In this document: positions 1-12,424 of the stretch, piece by piece
Layout: the number at the start of each line of letters is the position of its first letter
Numbering within the stretch: position 1 is the first letter of the stretch
Assembly (NCBI GenBank): GCA_948567375.1
Contig: OX419756.1
Span: forward strand, 45,088,333-45,152,332
Direction of reading: 5' to 3'
Length of the DNA: 64,000 nucleotides
From: Lunularia cruciata
Taxonomy: Eukaryota > Streptophyta > Marchantiopsida > Lunulariales > Lunulariaceae
The notes under the pieces: generated by a model
Database searches by the model: none
Told to the model about the DNA's origin: nothing
What the model saw: the letters and a program-made list of their open reading frames with translations, nothing else
Position numbers and translations under genes: made by a program

Positions 1-2790
1 CATGCTATCTAGAAGATGCTGCAAAATATGAGAGTGATAGTTATACCCTTGACTTCTAGAATGATATGTCTAGGCCTTGAAAAATCCTTGAAAAATGTGT
101 CAAATGCTTCATTTATCACTCCATATACTTCCAAGGGTAGAGGAACAAAGGGGTGACCTCATTGTATACCCATATACTTGGAGACATTGCCTGCTTTCCA
201 TATGCTCACCGCCCATCCAAGAGGATGGGTGATCACTCCCTCTTACAACACATCATTTGTAGTGTATGTTATCACAATATTGGCTATTGTCACTTTACTT
301 GTAGTGTATGATACCACAATATTTGCTATTGTCACCTTATCATCTCAGACCAAGTTAAGTGTGCCTTGACTCTATCATCTGCCAAGCATACCAACACTCC
401 CTCCAAGCAATGCATCCACTCTCCATTGGCATTTCCAACTTGACTTTTAACATCGGGTTCATTATACTCCTTATGCACTCCATTTCATTGGAAGGGAATT
501 AGCATATTTTGTTATTGTGTTCAACCTCCAGTAATCATCCAGGCAATTGTTGAAGATAATGATGCTCTTCTTGATCCAATGCGAGGATTTAAAGGTAATA
601 AGTTCTAATAAACTCTACATAGTTTTGTTTTGCATGTCAATTTTGAGGATTAAAAGATTTTGGAAACAAGTTTCGAAGACTTTGATTTGACATCCAGTTT
701 TAATTATATATTTTTTGAGAACCCATGGATTATCCAAGAATTATTCTTTGGATCATAATATATATTTTTGTTCCTGATCATTGATATTTTTCTTCCTCAA
801 GTGATATCAGTTCCTAAATGATTATTATCTACCCAAACAAGTTATTGATGTCTATAAATTGCTAGAAAAAAGCATAAAACTTTTGATGACACACCGAAAT
901 CCTTCGATCAAACTTGAGCTTTTTTCCACACTTATCACACCTAACGGTATACCACGTTCATGTCCTAGAAAAACTGAGAAGTGTGATAAGAGTCAATAAT
1001 TAGGGGGCTATTCAATCGGCCCCTCTTCTTTCTTACAATCACCCATTTCCGTACCCCGTACTCACGCCGTTGGCTGTCAACGAGCAAGCTAATTTCCACG
1101 AGCGTTAGTTTTTGCGTCAATTTTGAACCACGTGGTCAGAATGTAGGGGTGGTCGTTTTAACAAAAGAAACGGTCGATTTAACAATCTCTCAATATTATT
1201 ATGAACGAGTCAGTCACAAGACCTGAAAGAAATGGAGATGCTGGTACAAAACGGAGTCCGTATTGGAATCCGTCCCCGAAAGAAAGTAGTGGTCGTGTTA
1301 TTAGTTAATGAAGATTAGACCGATTCAATTGTGCGGGTACAAGTTATTGGTTTCTACGTTACTGTACTAAATTGCTACAGAAGTTTATTCAAGATTGTAC
1401 ACTACAGTAACGAAATTGCGACAGACATTTTATTCAAGATTCGACAAAATTGATAGAGAAATATATAGACTGGAAACTACCGGAACTGTGCTTTTAAAAT
1501 ACTTTATTTAAGAAGATTCGACATCGAACGATGGGAGTCACCAAATTTCCTCACTTTTCTGATATGCCCGACTTTGCGTATAGGGTGACATCGTATTATA
1601 GACCCTGCAAACAAAGCTCGAGTCTGTTAACCTTGAGTTTGCTTCGGAATCCATGATCTTGATTTACTTGAGAATTTTTTAATAAACATAGTATAGACCG
1701 GGAAATCTTCGGGCCGGGAAAACTGTCTACCAGGATTCCACTGTATCAGTCATTTCAGTCTTTCGGACTGGGTAGTATAAATATGTGCAAGTGTGTGATG
1801 AAACACACCTGATTCAGATTCTTGGTATCGATAGATCAACGTGCGAAGAGTCTATTCAATTTCAATTTGTGAAAGTCTGAAGCTCCACCCTTTGTTGCAG
1901 AACGCACCTCACGCTAGCTGGCTCAAGGCCGAGGATCACAATTCTGTCGAATTTGGTGTAACCCCAGGGAAATTGACCTCTTTACCGTCGAATCTGAGGT
2001 AACCCCTCTCAACATAACCAACTACTAACCGTGATCAGGTGAGGGGTGGCGACAGCCTGCTACCTAGCTTGTTCCAATTAGGGGATCATGATTCAGAGTA
2101 CTCTGGTGAGGTCCTCTTAGACTGGAACTTCACATACATGGACGAACGATTCTGAAACAGTTTGTGGAAGTAAAATCCGAACCAAGATTGAAACTCGGAT
2201 TTGCCTGGTGCCCGGTGTGCTGTGTCTGCCATGCAGCTGCAGAATTATGTACTCAGTTAATAGCAACCTGGTTCTATGGTGGAATTCTAACGCGAGAATC
2301 AATCAAATTTTGAAGATCACCTTTGCTGGCCTTTCGAGCTCTACAGATCAACTCTAGACGTCCTACTGGCCTTACCTTTAAAAGTGACCCTTGAATGACA
2401 GTTCCCCTGAGTGGATGAACGATCGCTCTCAACTTCATTCCCATTCCTATGTGATCACATTTCATCGATTGCAATATCTTAAAGTTTACTTTAGAACTTC
2501 TGAATAATTCTTGACTTTAATCTTGACAATGTCTTCTGCAGATGTTTTCTAGGCCTGCTATATAGAATTGTTCGGTGTTTGTCGTAAAGCAGCCTCTTGA
2601 CGAGACCACCAGTGGAATAGAGGTGGAATACGACTCAGATAACGCATTCAGCTGAATCTCGAATCTTCTCTTGGCTATCAAGAAACTCAGAGAAGTACTT
2701 ATTTGTAGTAAAGTGCAGTGGTAGTAGGTCTTGCGTGATGGGTAGTATTATCCAAAGAGAACGGATTCGGCTTTTTCCAACACTGATCCT
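1..2790. other. Upstream non-coding region, no gene recognised
   Basis: I see no open frame on either strand here with recognisable protein character; the short frames present (about 60-70 codons) look like chance. The sequence is AT-rich in the first kilobase and more balanced from about 1.8 kb. It lies upstream of the terpene synthase gene, so part of it probably holds that gene's promoter or an untranslated leader. A TATAAATA-type box near 1777-1784 could be a distal start site with a leader intron, but nothing confirms this. Confidence 0.5.
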
Positions 2791-2793
2791 GCT

Positions 2794-2806
2794 CTATATC
2801 TATATT
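2794..2806 (+). promoter_or_regulatory. Possible TATA-type core promoter of the MTPSL gene
   Basis: A TATATCTATAT-like box lies about 60-70 bases before the chosen ATG, which would leave a short leader of roughly 30-40 bases. Spacing and composition fit a plant TATA box. The match is to a low-complexity AT motif and other AT boxes occur further upstream (near 1777), so this is weak support. Confidence 0.25.
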
Positions 2807-2865
2807 CCGAGACAATGCAGGTGCTCACGTGAACTGGAAGTACCGCAGTTGATCGTGGTATAACA

Positions 2866-5055
2866 ATGAGTCTTCTTGCCTCTAAGAACGCTGCAATTAA
2901 GGGAACCAAGGATGGATTTCTGAGTCCAAAGCAACTTGAGGAGGACTTGTTATTGAAGCAAGGCATTCAAGCGTTACCTACGCAAAATGCAAGTAACGCG
3001 GATGCGAAGGCGAATGAGCATTATGAGATTCCGAAAATCTTGTGTCCCTACAAGCTATGCAGCCCGCATCCTCGAGCTGCAAGTTTGAGCAATCAGAGTC
3101 ACGAGTGGTTAGCGGGCTTTGGTGTGGACAGCCAACTAGGCTCAAGGTTATGGAAAGGACTAGTCAAGCAAAACACTCCTGATCTAATGAGCTCCATTTA
3201 CCCCAACATTGAGGACAAAGAGTTTCTATTCACCTGCAAGTACATGTTGGTGCTCTTTGCTTTGGATACAGTTCTCGACGAGAGTCCTCTGGGTAGAGAC
3301 AAAGAAGGATCTTTGTGCCTTATCCTTGAGGTTATCACGGTACTGATGTGGTCATGTCCAGAAGAACCTCTTTTACACGAGTGTTTGCCTCCTTTATACA
3401 ACCTGGTTTCTTCTGAAACAAGCAAATCCTCCGTTGCCTTGTTTAAATCTCGGCTTGAACAGGCAAAGCAACTTCCAATTGACGGTACGTAAACGCTTGG
3501 ATATCCATCAATACAAACTTCATGTCCTCGGGAAGTCCTGCTAAGAATTTGACTAGCAGTTTGCCCACTGATTCGCTAGATATATGGGCGTCTTGACCTT
3601 GTTACTTGTGAATCCATGCAGCATGCAACCTGAACCTGCAACCTATAGCATCAGCGTGGAAGGATTTCTGGGCAGAGTATCTGGAATATGGCTTGCCGCG
3701 TGACCACACTGTAAGGTTGGCGCAGACCCTCCTGCAGTGGCTCGCAAGCTGTGTTGAGGAGTTTCACTACAGAAGTTCGCATTCTGCTCCTGGATTGGAC
3801 GACTACCTCTTATTTCGTCGGAAACTTTCTGCTGTGCTACCATCTGTTGTAAGTGGATTCTAATTTTCAGCGTTCAGTTTCTTTCTGGGATGAAGCATAC
3901 ACTGCCATCTACCGTCCACGCTGTCGATCTTATTAAACATTATGATCTCCATAGGATCTATACACTTGAGTGCTTAAGAAAATATAATCCTATGGTCAAA
4001 GCAAGAAATTGAACCGCCAGATAAACTTTTCTGCTCATTGTCTCGGCCGCTATGTACTGAACGATGATCATCTTTACTAATGAGATTTAGTTTACACCTT
4101 TAAATCATAGGTATAATATATGTTTTAATCATCTGGGAAAAGGAATTCGACTCCAGATCTCATATGCCAACGGGGATCGTGTTTCCACAGGTAGTAACAG
4201 ATGTGATAATCAGCAGAAGTCCTGGTTCACCGCCTGGGCTACCCAATGCTTACTTTTACTCTCCTGAAATGGTCCGCCTACTAACGGCCATCAACGATCT
4301 GGTGTCGTGGCACAACGATATCTTCTCTGTTTACAAGGTAACAACTCAGACAAGGTTGAGGAATCTCGGAAGTGATAGGTACAGAAATGCATCCAATCTT
4401 TGTACTACAGAGTGGTTGGCTTCTAAGCTCTCAATGCTATGGTATGAATTAGGATAACGATCCTTCCTGTAGCAGCTTGTAAGTGCAACTTCTAAAACTA
4501 GCAGTATTACACATAGGCCTTAAATCCAATTCCCTCGTTTATGGCCATCAAGTAAATTCAGCAAATTAAAATTAAGATTAGGCCAACAAGATTAGGCAAA
4601 CTACTTAATCTTGTTACATTAATCACTTGTCGCTATCAAAACTTTTTATCAGAAGGAACTATTAATTAATTATGTTTATCAAGTTTTTACAGTTTTGATG
4701 CTAAACCAGTTCTATACTTCAGCTTATTGACTCTGAAAAATGATGCCAATTAATGCCTTATTTCCTTTCTTATGATCAGGAGTGTATTGTGCTCAAAGAC
4801 AAACACAACCTGGTGCACATACTTAGTGACGTACACAAATGCTCCTACACAAATGCTGCTGCAGAATATGGAGTCAAGATGCTAAGTGACAGAATTGATG
4901 ATATGGAAAGCGCAATTGCAGATCTCTACAAGATAACTCCTGCTGAATTCCACCCTGCAGTGGATATCTACGCTACGACGTGCCGAAACTGGGTATCTGG
5001 AGGGCATGAATGGCATAGCAAGTCGGATCGATACCAATCTGGCAATAAGGCCTGA
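2866..5055 (+). CDS. Microbial-type terpene synthase-like protein (MTPSL), four exons
   Basis: Class I terpene synthases of this family ionise a prenyl diphosphate with Mg2+ to make mono- or sesquiterpenes, probably in the cytosol since I see no obvious transit peptide. Exons by reading frame and GT-AG borders are 2866-3484, 3622-3848, 4191-4337 and 4780-5055. They total 1269 bases, an unbroken 422-residue protein, with intron phases 1, 0 and 0. The chosen ATG is the first after an in-frame TGA at 2830. The metal-binding aspartate motif is DTVLDE (residues 134-139), a variant of DDxxD(E) whose second Asp is Thr. The NSE motif NDIFSVYKE (324-332) is perfect but split by the third intron, its Glu opening exon 4. 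The C-terminal HEWHSKSDRY (407-416) is the family's RY element. Length fits the single alpha-domain MTPSL type, not the larger plant TPS type. Product is unknown. No neighbouring pathway gene is visible. Confidence 0.9.
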
Positions 5056-8000
5056 TATCAATACCTTCAAACCGAAACATTAGATCGAGACGATCACTCG
5101 GTGCTTGATTTTCGCGTACATCTAGATTGTTTCCTGGTTTATCATATCATTGTCGACCGGTCTTAAACGGAGTCTATCGGAGAACATCATCTGTATGATG
5201 GGCAAGACTTTATACAGAAACTAGATTTTGTGACAGCATGCAATTGCGAATCAGATTTTATGTACTTTGCAATTGGTTGCTTTATCTACTGAAATTAATA
5301 ATTTGGCACCGAGTTCAGCGCTCCAAACCTGATTCTTAGTGGATCCGGGCCCAAACTGTTTCTTTTCTGTTCTGTGTTCAAATGAGGATATGAGTTGTCG
5401 AACTACAAGTGATCATGAGCATTGCTACCCTTCACAGGTTTTACTAGATTCTATTCAAAACTGTTCTTTTGATCAGCAAGTCTTACTCTTGAATTTTGAA
5501 TCATCATAGTGTATTTGGTTCTGTCGAACTAATCAAACGCCAACGACACACCCTCTGACAAAAATGTCGTTCCTGCAGCTAAAGATAGAAGGTTTCCTTG
5601 CAATAGTAAAATTAACGATAAAAGGTATTTCTCCGTAAAGCAAATGTCCGTTGTGATGCATGTTTTTATTCGAAGTATATATGGTAAGCATTGGATGATG
5701 CCTATCCGAGGGAAGTACCGGCAGTACCTGTACAAGATCTTAATTTTAAAATATTTGAAAGAAATTGATATTTTCACATCTCCAAATATATTCAGCGAAA
5801 CAATCACATGAAGATTAGAGAGCAAGATACTTCAGTGACAAGCATTCCATCTTCTCGAATTGCCTGACAGAGTCTTGATCTTGATCAGATCTAAACCTTC
5901 TAGTAACACACTTTCAACTGAGGCTCTATCGCACCCAGGATCAAGATCATTAAAAGAGTATTCCACTGACAAACATTTCATCTTGACAGCCGCATCAGAT
6001 ATTAAGAGAGATGAGAATTTCAGTTTCCTGGCGTTGACGTTGGCCCTCACGAACGGGGAAGATAGGTGATGTCGGATCCTACAGTGAACGGATGCCACAC
6101 TCCAAGTGGGGAAATATCCAAAAAGAGGAATTGGAAATATTAATCTCCTATTAAAAATTTAGGAAAAACAATAACCAATGTCATACACATGAGCATTAAG
6201 TATCATCCACTGATGAAATCATGGTGACCAAGTTACTGTGGATAAAATTCCTATGGTATGTGATACAAGCTTCTTGTAGCACTCACTGGAGTATGGAGAC
6301 TTGAATCAACAGTGTAAATGGGTCAACACCACGTACTGAACAACAGCAGCCCAAAGCGTGATCTCATATTGGAGGGATATATTCTAGGCGAGAACGATAT
6401 GCCCGCGAGAGGCAGCTACTATATTATTGTTGTTCTTAACTTCATCCAGGGAGAGTGTCCACGTTTATCTGATTGAATATAAATTTCAACGTGAACATGG
6501 GTAAAAAGTACTAGACTTCAGATCAAATATATGTGTTGCTCAAATATATGACATAATGTTCATCAGCAATTATTAAACTGTATAATACTCGTGGGAAAGA
6601 GGCTTAACTTTACGTGATGTATACTTGTTCCAGACCCACTCGTGATTGATACAGTTAAACTTCTGTTTACAGATTTTTTGCGTGTGGAAGAATTTTCACC
6701 TCATGCGAAATATACAGAGTTGGATGTGAATGACATAAGCTTCTATATATATATATATATAGGCAATTCGTCCTCTTTGTTAGAGCGCATGGCCATGATA
6801 AGCTGATCGTGAGGTTAGAACCTAGGGTTATGTTTCGCTGTTTCTTTTCAAATCTTGCTGTTGAATCTTGGAATCAAACTGCATAGTGATCATCAGTAGA
6901 GTCTATCGACCTCCACAATTGATTAGACCGAGACAACAGAAACTCTCGTTAGAGATGATTGGCGTCAGGATATTCATCAATTTACAAGCTGACGAGGACA
7001 TCGATTACCATTCCCTCCGAAGAGCAGCACAGTTTATCCGCATGGTAATTACTCACCCGGCCTGTAAATCCAAGGAAAGAATTGAGCCAAGCTATTCCAC
7101 AACTGTAGTGCAAATCACATCAGTTATACTACGACTAACATCACTAGGTTGTGCTGAGAGAATACCCGGTCCTTCTGAAGTCACTGTGCTGGATGGAGAA
7201 TTCACTGCCTATATTGATATTCTTTGAAGGTCGACCGAAGTACCAAAATACATGAACCGGGCAGGTCCCTACTTGAGGTGATCTCAACTCCTTGAGAACC
7301 TCAACAATTTTAACCTCCGCAAATGTGCAAGAAGCAAAATTGGATACTCAAGGTCATGCTCAAGATTGAATGGTAGGGAACCAAGCTTCAAGGGGCTGAT
7401 AATGCTCTCAGAAAATATGTTGATATACTGGAGCTAAACTGCACGTGCGCTTCGAGTTTTAAAGATTCTTGGGAACTACAAGTTCGGTCGTTGAATACTT
7501 GAAACAAAGTCCGGATGAATAAACAGAAATACGAGGTGGGTGGTACTACACGGTCAAACAAGTTACACAGTAGAACACACACACCCAGAAATAATATACC
7601 TGAAGAGAATAGGCACAGACCAGCTAGATTCTAAGGTGGACCACTTAAAGGATCATAAGCAAGCTGCCATGCATGTTTAGATCGACTGAAAAGATCTGAC
7701 GTTTGAATGTAATGGAAGAATCTGTTAGCCACCGGAGGATATTTAATGTAGATGGTTATGGTACGGAGTAAAGAATTTGGTTCCAAGAAGACAATTACAA
7801 GAGGTTGGCGGACATTACATGGAATCAACAACTGATAAGGAATTTATCGAGAATGAATAGTCCATGTATAATGTTCTTCTTTTGTTGTGCTTGGAGGTCA
7901 TCCAACAAGGTTCTAACGCAAGCATTAGGGTATATATATTGATAGCATCTAACAAAATTATGATGGTATGGTCCCAAAATTATCTACTATATGATTAGGT

Positions 8001-8172
8001 ACGGTGGGATCTACTATACAAATCAGTATCTGAATCTTAGTTCATCGACTGCCATTCGAATTCCATTTTGGGTGTAAACGTGAGGATCTGATAGTGCATG
8101 CCCACTTTTGGGTTGTAGTGAAAGAAAAACTACAAAGTGCATTTAAACTACAAAGTGAATTCTCGCAATTTT
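5056..8172. other. Intergenic region, no confident gene
   Basis: The MTPSL 3' region should lie in the first few hundred bases. A (TA)n microsatellite lies near 6743-6762. Short frames on both strands around 5.5-6.1 kb overlap each other antisense and show no recognisable motif. The best candidate is given separately at 6868-7227. Otherwise I see nothing. Confidence 0.5.
6868..7227 (+). CDS. Hypothetical 119-codon open frame, unrecognised
   Basis: An open frame of 119 codons from ATG to TGA. The middle (residues about 30-60) is mildly helical and the composition is not low-complexity, but I recognise no family. No splice-linked continuation is obvious. It could be an exon of a small host gene or chance. 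It lies about 1.8 kb downstream of the terpene synthase gene on the same strand. Confidence 0.15.
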   Translation: MESNCIVIISRVYRPPQLIRPRQQKLSLEMIGVRIFINLQADEDIDYHSLRRAAQFIRMVITHPACKSKERIEPSYSTTVVQITSVILRLTSLGCAERIPGPSEVTVLDGEFTAYIDIL

Positions 8173-8437
8173 TGTTAACCGAATCTAATCTGTAACACTA
8201 CATCGAAATCATTTTAAACCACGATCATGTCATATATTAAAGTCTAGATATTTTCAAGAGATGAGAGACATGTGTATGTCAAAACTGTATTAATGTACAG
8301 AATATAGAATGAGTGCCCCACGGGAATTTTACAGTAAGTGACCCCTAGGGTGTGTGACGTTTCACTAGATATCTGGTTAGAAATGTGAACCCTACGTTGC
8401 GTAGACAGGGTTATCAATGTAGTGACAGAACTTAGCA
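8173..8437 (-). repeat. Copia copy 1, 3' LTR
   Basis: Begins TGTTAACC and ends TTAGCA, and matches 13943-14212 along its length. The TG...CA borders are typical of LTRs. I could not find a convincing 5-bp target duplication outside the two LTRs. Confidence 0.8.
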
Positions 8438-8594
8438 ATGTCTCTGTTCCTACACTCATCCTTAAGTGAAAAGTCACTTAAATTGATATACTACACATCT
8501 CCTCCTCGCACACCTATTAGCGGAAGGTGATATGTGAGTTTAGACCCAAAAAGGGCTTTGTTGAGGATATCAGCCACATTTGGCCGCTAAGACA

Positions 8595-8828
8595 GTAACT
8601 AAAACTAAGTGTGCTAGCAACTTGTTGCTAAATAAAATGATAACGAATAGCAATATGCTTAGTCCAAGTGTGGTAACTAAAACTAAGTATGCTAGCAACT
8701 TGTTCCTAAATAAAATGGTAACGAGTAGCAATATGCTTAGTCCAAGTGTGGTAACTAAAACTAAGTATGCTAGCAACTTGTTGCTAAATAGAATGATAAC
8801 GAATAGCAATATGCTTAGTCCAAGTGTG
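8595..8828 (-). repeat. Three tandem 78-bp units inside Copia RNase H
   Basis: Units at 8595-8672, 8673-8750 and 8751-8828 are near identical. Each is 78 bp (26 codons) and corresponds on the minus strand to the segment around the RNase H motif TKHIxIRYHFI. Because the length is a multiple of three, the triplication keeps phase. It explains why both strands look open here. Confidence 0.85.
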
Positions 8829-8919
8829 GTATTTTGTTGTATCCAATATAGTAGTAAGAGTAGGTTAACTTTGGTACTCCAAAAAATAGTTAATAATACC
8901 TTTAACATACCATAGGGTA

Positions 8920-9000
8920 AAAAGGCGACCACAAAAAACACAAGAAGAATAGGAAGACCCTATCAAGCCGTACAAAGGGTATGTTTATAAGATATCTATG
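8920..9000 (-). mobile_element. 5'-truncated LINE 3' tail inserted in Copia copy 1
   Basis: On the minus strand this 81-bp insert carries TGTACGGCTTGAT, then a (G)GGTCTTC block, and ends with GGTCGCCTTTTT, as does the 3' end of the full LINE at 49790-53529. It is flanked by an imperfect 11-bp target duplication, accatagggta (8909-8919) and accatatggta (9001-9011). The duplicated bases belong to Copia sequence that would otherwise run on between the reverse transcriptase and RNase H regions. Confidence 0.75.
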
Positions 9001-12000
9001 ACCATATGGTATGTTTGATGGCTTGAATGTGTTCAGGATTAGCCATAAACTGAGCTAATATATTAATGGTGTATGATAAATCTGGCCAGGTGCAGGTAGA
9101 GCCCCTACGGAGGGACCCAACAACATTTGGGTAAGGAAACTGAGCACATTCAGCATTTGCCTCATCAGTAGAAGTTCAGTCTTCAAGAGACAAATGTACA
9201 CCTGGTACCATAGGAGTGGAGAGTGGTATAACATCAGAAAAACCATACTGAGAGAGGAGTTGTAGAAAATAATGTCATCGAGAAAGACGGATCCAACCTT
9301 CTTGATCATCTCCGGTTATTTGTAGCTCCAGCAATGATGTAGTTCACCAAAATTGGTCATGGCAAAGCGGTCAGAAAGTTTGGATTTGATCTCGGCCAAG
9401 AAGGAAAAGTTATTGTAAGCAATTAACGTATCATCAACTTAAGGTGAATAAATAGTAAACTCAGATCCGCAATAGCGGTAGTAGACATTTTTGTGAACAT
9501 TAGACTTGGGAAAGCACATGTTGAGCAAGTAAGCATTAATCTAGAGTGATTGCTTAAGGCCATAAATGGCCTTCTTGAGTTGGTAGATATTACTGCCAGA
9601 AGGGGCTGTTAAGCCTTTAGGAATAGTCATGTAGATCTCTTTAGATAGAGTACCATGGACGAATGTTGTCTTGGCATACATCTAGTGGGTGTGAAAATCA
9701 TATTGTGGCATGATAGCCAATATTAGCTGGATTTACTGAATACAAAAAACTGGGGAGAATGTATCAGTATAATCCAACCCATATGGTTCCATACAGCCTC
9801 TGACTACCAGCCAAGCCTTGTACCGGTCTATGGACCCATTGGGTTTAAGTTTGAGTTTAAAAGCCACTTAGAGGTTATGGATCTACAATTTTTGGGGATG
9901 GGAGTGTACATCCCAATCTGGTCATGTGACATCAGTTCAGCTATGGCATGCTGCCAATCAAAGACTGAGTAGACCAAAGAGCTTGCAAATATTTAGTTGG
10001 CTCTAAATGAGTTTTTGAGAAAATAGCCACTAAAGCATATTTCGTTGGTGCTTGGGGTCTTAGGAATTAGTACTGTTGGATCTTAATTCTCCTCCTAAGC
10101 CATAGGACGGAGACCTCATTGGTTAGAGCAGACAGATCATCTTAGAGCTGGTGTTGGGGCTGAGGTATGTCATCAACTTCTTCCAGCTGGTTACTGGAGA
10201 ACGAGGGCTGGTCAAATGAACCAAATAGCCTGCAGCGGTGTGTACTCTATAGAGTGTCTACTTGCTATTTTAGAGAATTATGAATGGAGTTAACATGCCA
10301 GGACAAGGGAGAGGTCTGCCTAGATGGTGATGATAAACCAGGTTGGGAGGCTTGGACCTCACAGAATGGTGAACTAGATGGCAACGGAGCATCAACCTCA
10401 AATAATGGGTTAAGATGACCTTCATATAACGGATTAGTAATATGAGAAGAGTGACCAGGTGGTCTATACACAAAATCATCTTAAAAATACTGAGGCTGAG
10501 GTGGTGTCACCCTTGGGGAAGGGACAGCTGGGAAACTGCTATTGGAATAACAAAAGAAGGGTGAGACCGCACGGGTGTAGCATGACTTAGTGGGACAGGC
10601 TAGGGCTGTTATAGCAGAGTCATTGGGACAACTTGACCATGGGATTGTGGGATCTGCTACCTTAAGATCCTAGTTAGTGTGACCAGAAACAGTGGATTAA
10701 GAGTAACTCTCAAGTAAGCTAGTTAGCAACTCCCCTTCCTAAATCACAATGTCTAGGGAGGTGAGGACAAACCCATCTTGGCAACACTGCAGTTTATAAC
10801 CTTTTACTTGGGTATCATGCCCAAGAAAAATACATGCTTCAGATTTAAGGTCTAGTTTAGACTGCAGTTCATTAGGAACTTGTGTGAGGACCTTACAACC
10901 AAAGATGTGTAAATTGGATAAATAAGGTTTTTGCTTGTGCCACATTTCAAACGGAGTGGAAAAATGACGTCTGGCTTTAGTAGGGCACCAGTTTTGAAGA
11001 TATGTTGCAAAAGCTACTACCTCCCCTAGTAAGGTTTGGCAAGGCCCAATTCATGGAGCATACATTGGACCATATTGTACAAAGTAGAACTTTTCTCTCA
11101 GCTACACCATTTTGTTGAGGGGTGTAACAATTTGTACATTGTCTTTCAATACAATTACACTCACAATAGTCAATAATCTCAGGGCCAAAATATTCACCCA
11201 CCCCCATTGGAATAGATCTTCTTAAGTTTTTCAGCAGTTTTCCTTTCATCAAACATGACAAAGCATATGAATGCATCAAAGTAGTAAGACTTCCACTTGA
11301 GAAGTTGAAGATAAGTGTATCTGGAAAGATCATCGATAAAGGTTATGAAATATTCATACTCGGTAAATATTGGTAGTTAAAGTTGACTATGGGACTACTA
11401 TGAAAAGCTCCAAGGGCTTAGTGGCCTGATACAAGGCTTGCTTTGTAAACCTGTGATGTGTGTGTTGACCATGCACGCAAGTATGTGGGATGCGCTTCAC
11501 TCTAAGTCGCCTGACAATATCAGGTTTGGTAAGATCCCTTAGCGTATTCAGACTGATATGACCAAGATGCCTATGCCATAAATATGCAGTTTGTCCCATA
11601 TTAGATAAATTAATGTGTGGCCACTATTTCAAAATTATCTTAAAAAGTGTATTTTGAATTAAAAGAGAAGTGGCATAAGTACTTTTTGGTAACTCAAAAA
11701 ATACATGATTTAAGAAATTGGTCAAGATGATGTGGTTTTGGCCATGGATTGTGTAAGTGATGCACCTTCAACTAGGGAAAGGTTAGTTGACCATGCGCAA
11801 GGCAAAGGAGATGATGTTGACAAGCCTAGGAGGGAGAATTAATGATCAAGGAATTGTGCACGGGTATGAAAAAATGTTTGGTAATGTATTGGTTATTAGT
11901 TCAATAATATGCACAGGGAAATATTACCAGAAGAAATGAAATAAAATGTTATTTTTTGGTTACTGAAGATAATGATCAAGGAATTTTGCACCAATTATTA

Positions 12001-12337
12001 GCTATAGACACAAATTCTTTGAAAACAATAGTTTGAAACAAGTGCCATAGTTCATAAAGCTACAAATGACCTAATAATTTACCTTAATCAAAACATTGTG
12101 GAGAGAATTGTAGGAGCAAAGAATCCAATGTCCAAGCTGTGATGGTTGTAGGATGTGGCTCGGAATATCAAGGCAGCATGCACACTTTGTTAAGTGCTAG
12201 CAAGGGACAAGGATGTGTTGAATCTCTTTGCTGATTACATGCTGCAATAAAGGCTAAGATAGCTATCGGTTGTAGCATTTTGGTTGGTTCCTAGCTGTTT
12301 TGATAATGTGTAGATTTGGGTTTGGGAAGAACTGACG

Positions 12338-12424
12338 CTCCTAGTAAGTAAAGATTATTGTGCATATCACATTCAGTGTGTCATCGAGTGCAATTAGCCA
12401 ACATATTTTAATCTTTACTAGGAG
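12338..12424. repeat. Inverted repeat within the foreign segment of Copia copy 1
   Basis: Left arm 12338-12357 and right arm 12409-12424 are inverted copies (CTCCTAGTA...AAGATTA against TAATCTTTACTAGGAG), with a 3-4 base extra stretch in the left arm. The 87-bp span could be a tiny hairpin element or the end of a larger terminal-inverted-repeat insertion. Confidence 0.5.

Noticed and set aside
178-369. 63-codon frame near the left edge
   Set aside because: It contains an internal imperfect repeat (ATxFAIVTL) and no domain; such short AT-rich frames are expected by chance.
8570-8941. Overlapping plus- and minus-strand frames of over 110 codons
   Set aside because: Both arise from the 78-bp tandem units, whose length is a multiple of three; they are not new genes.
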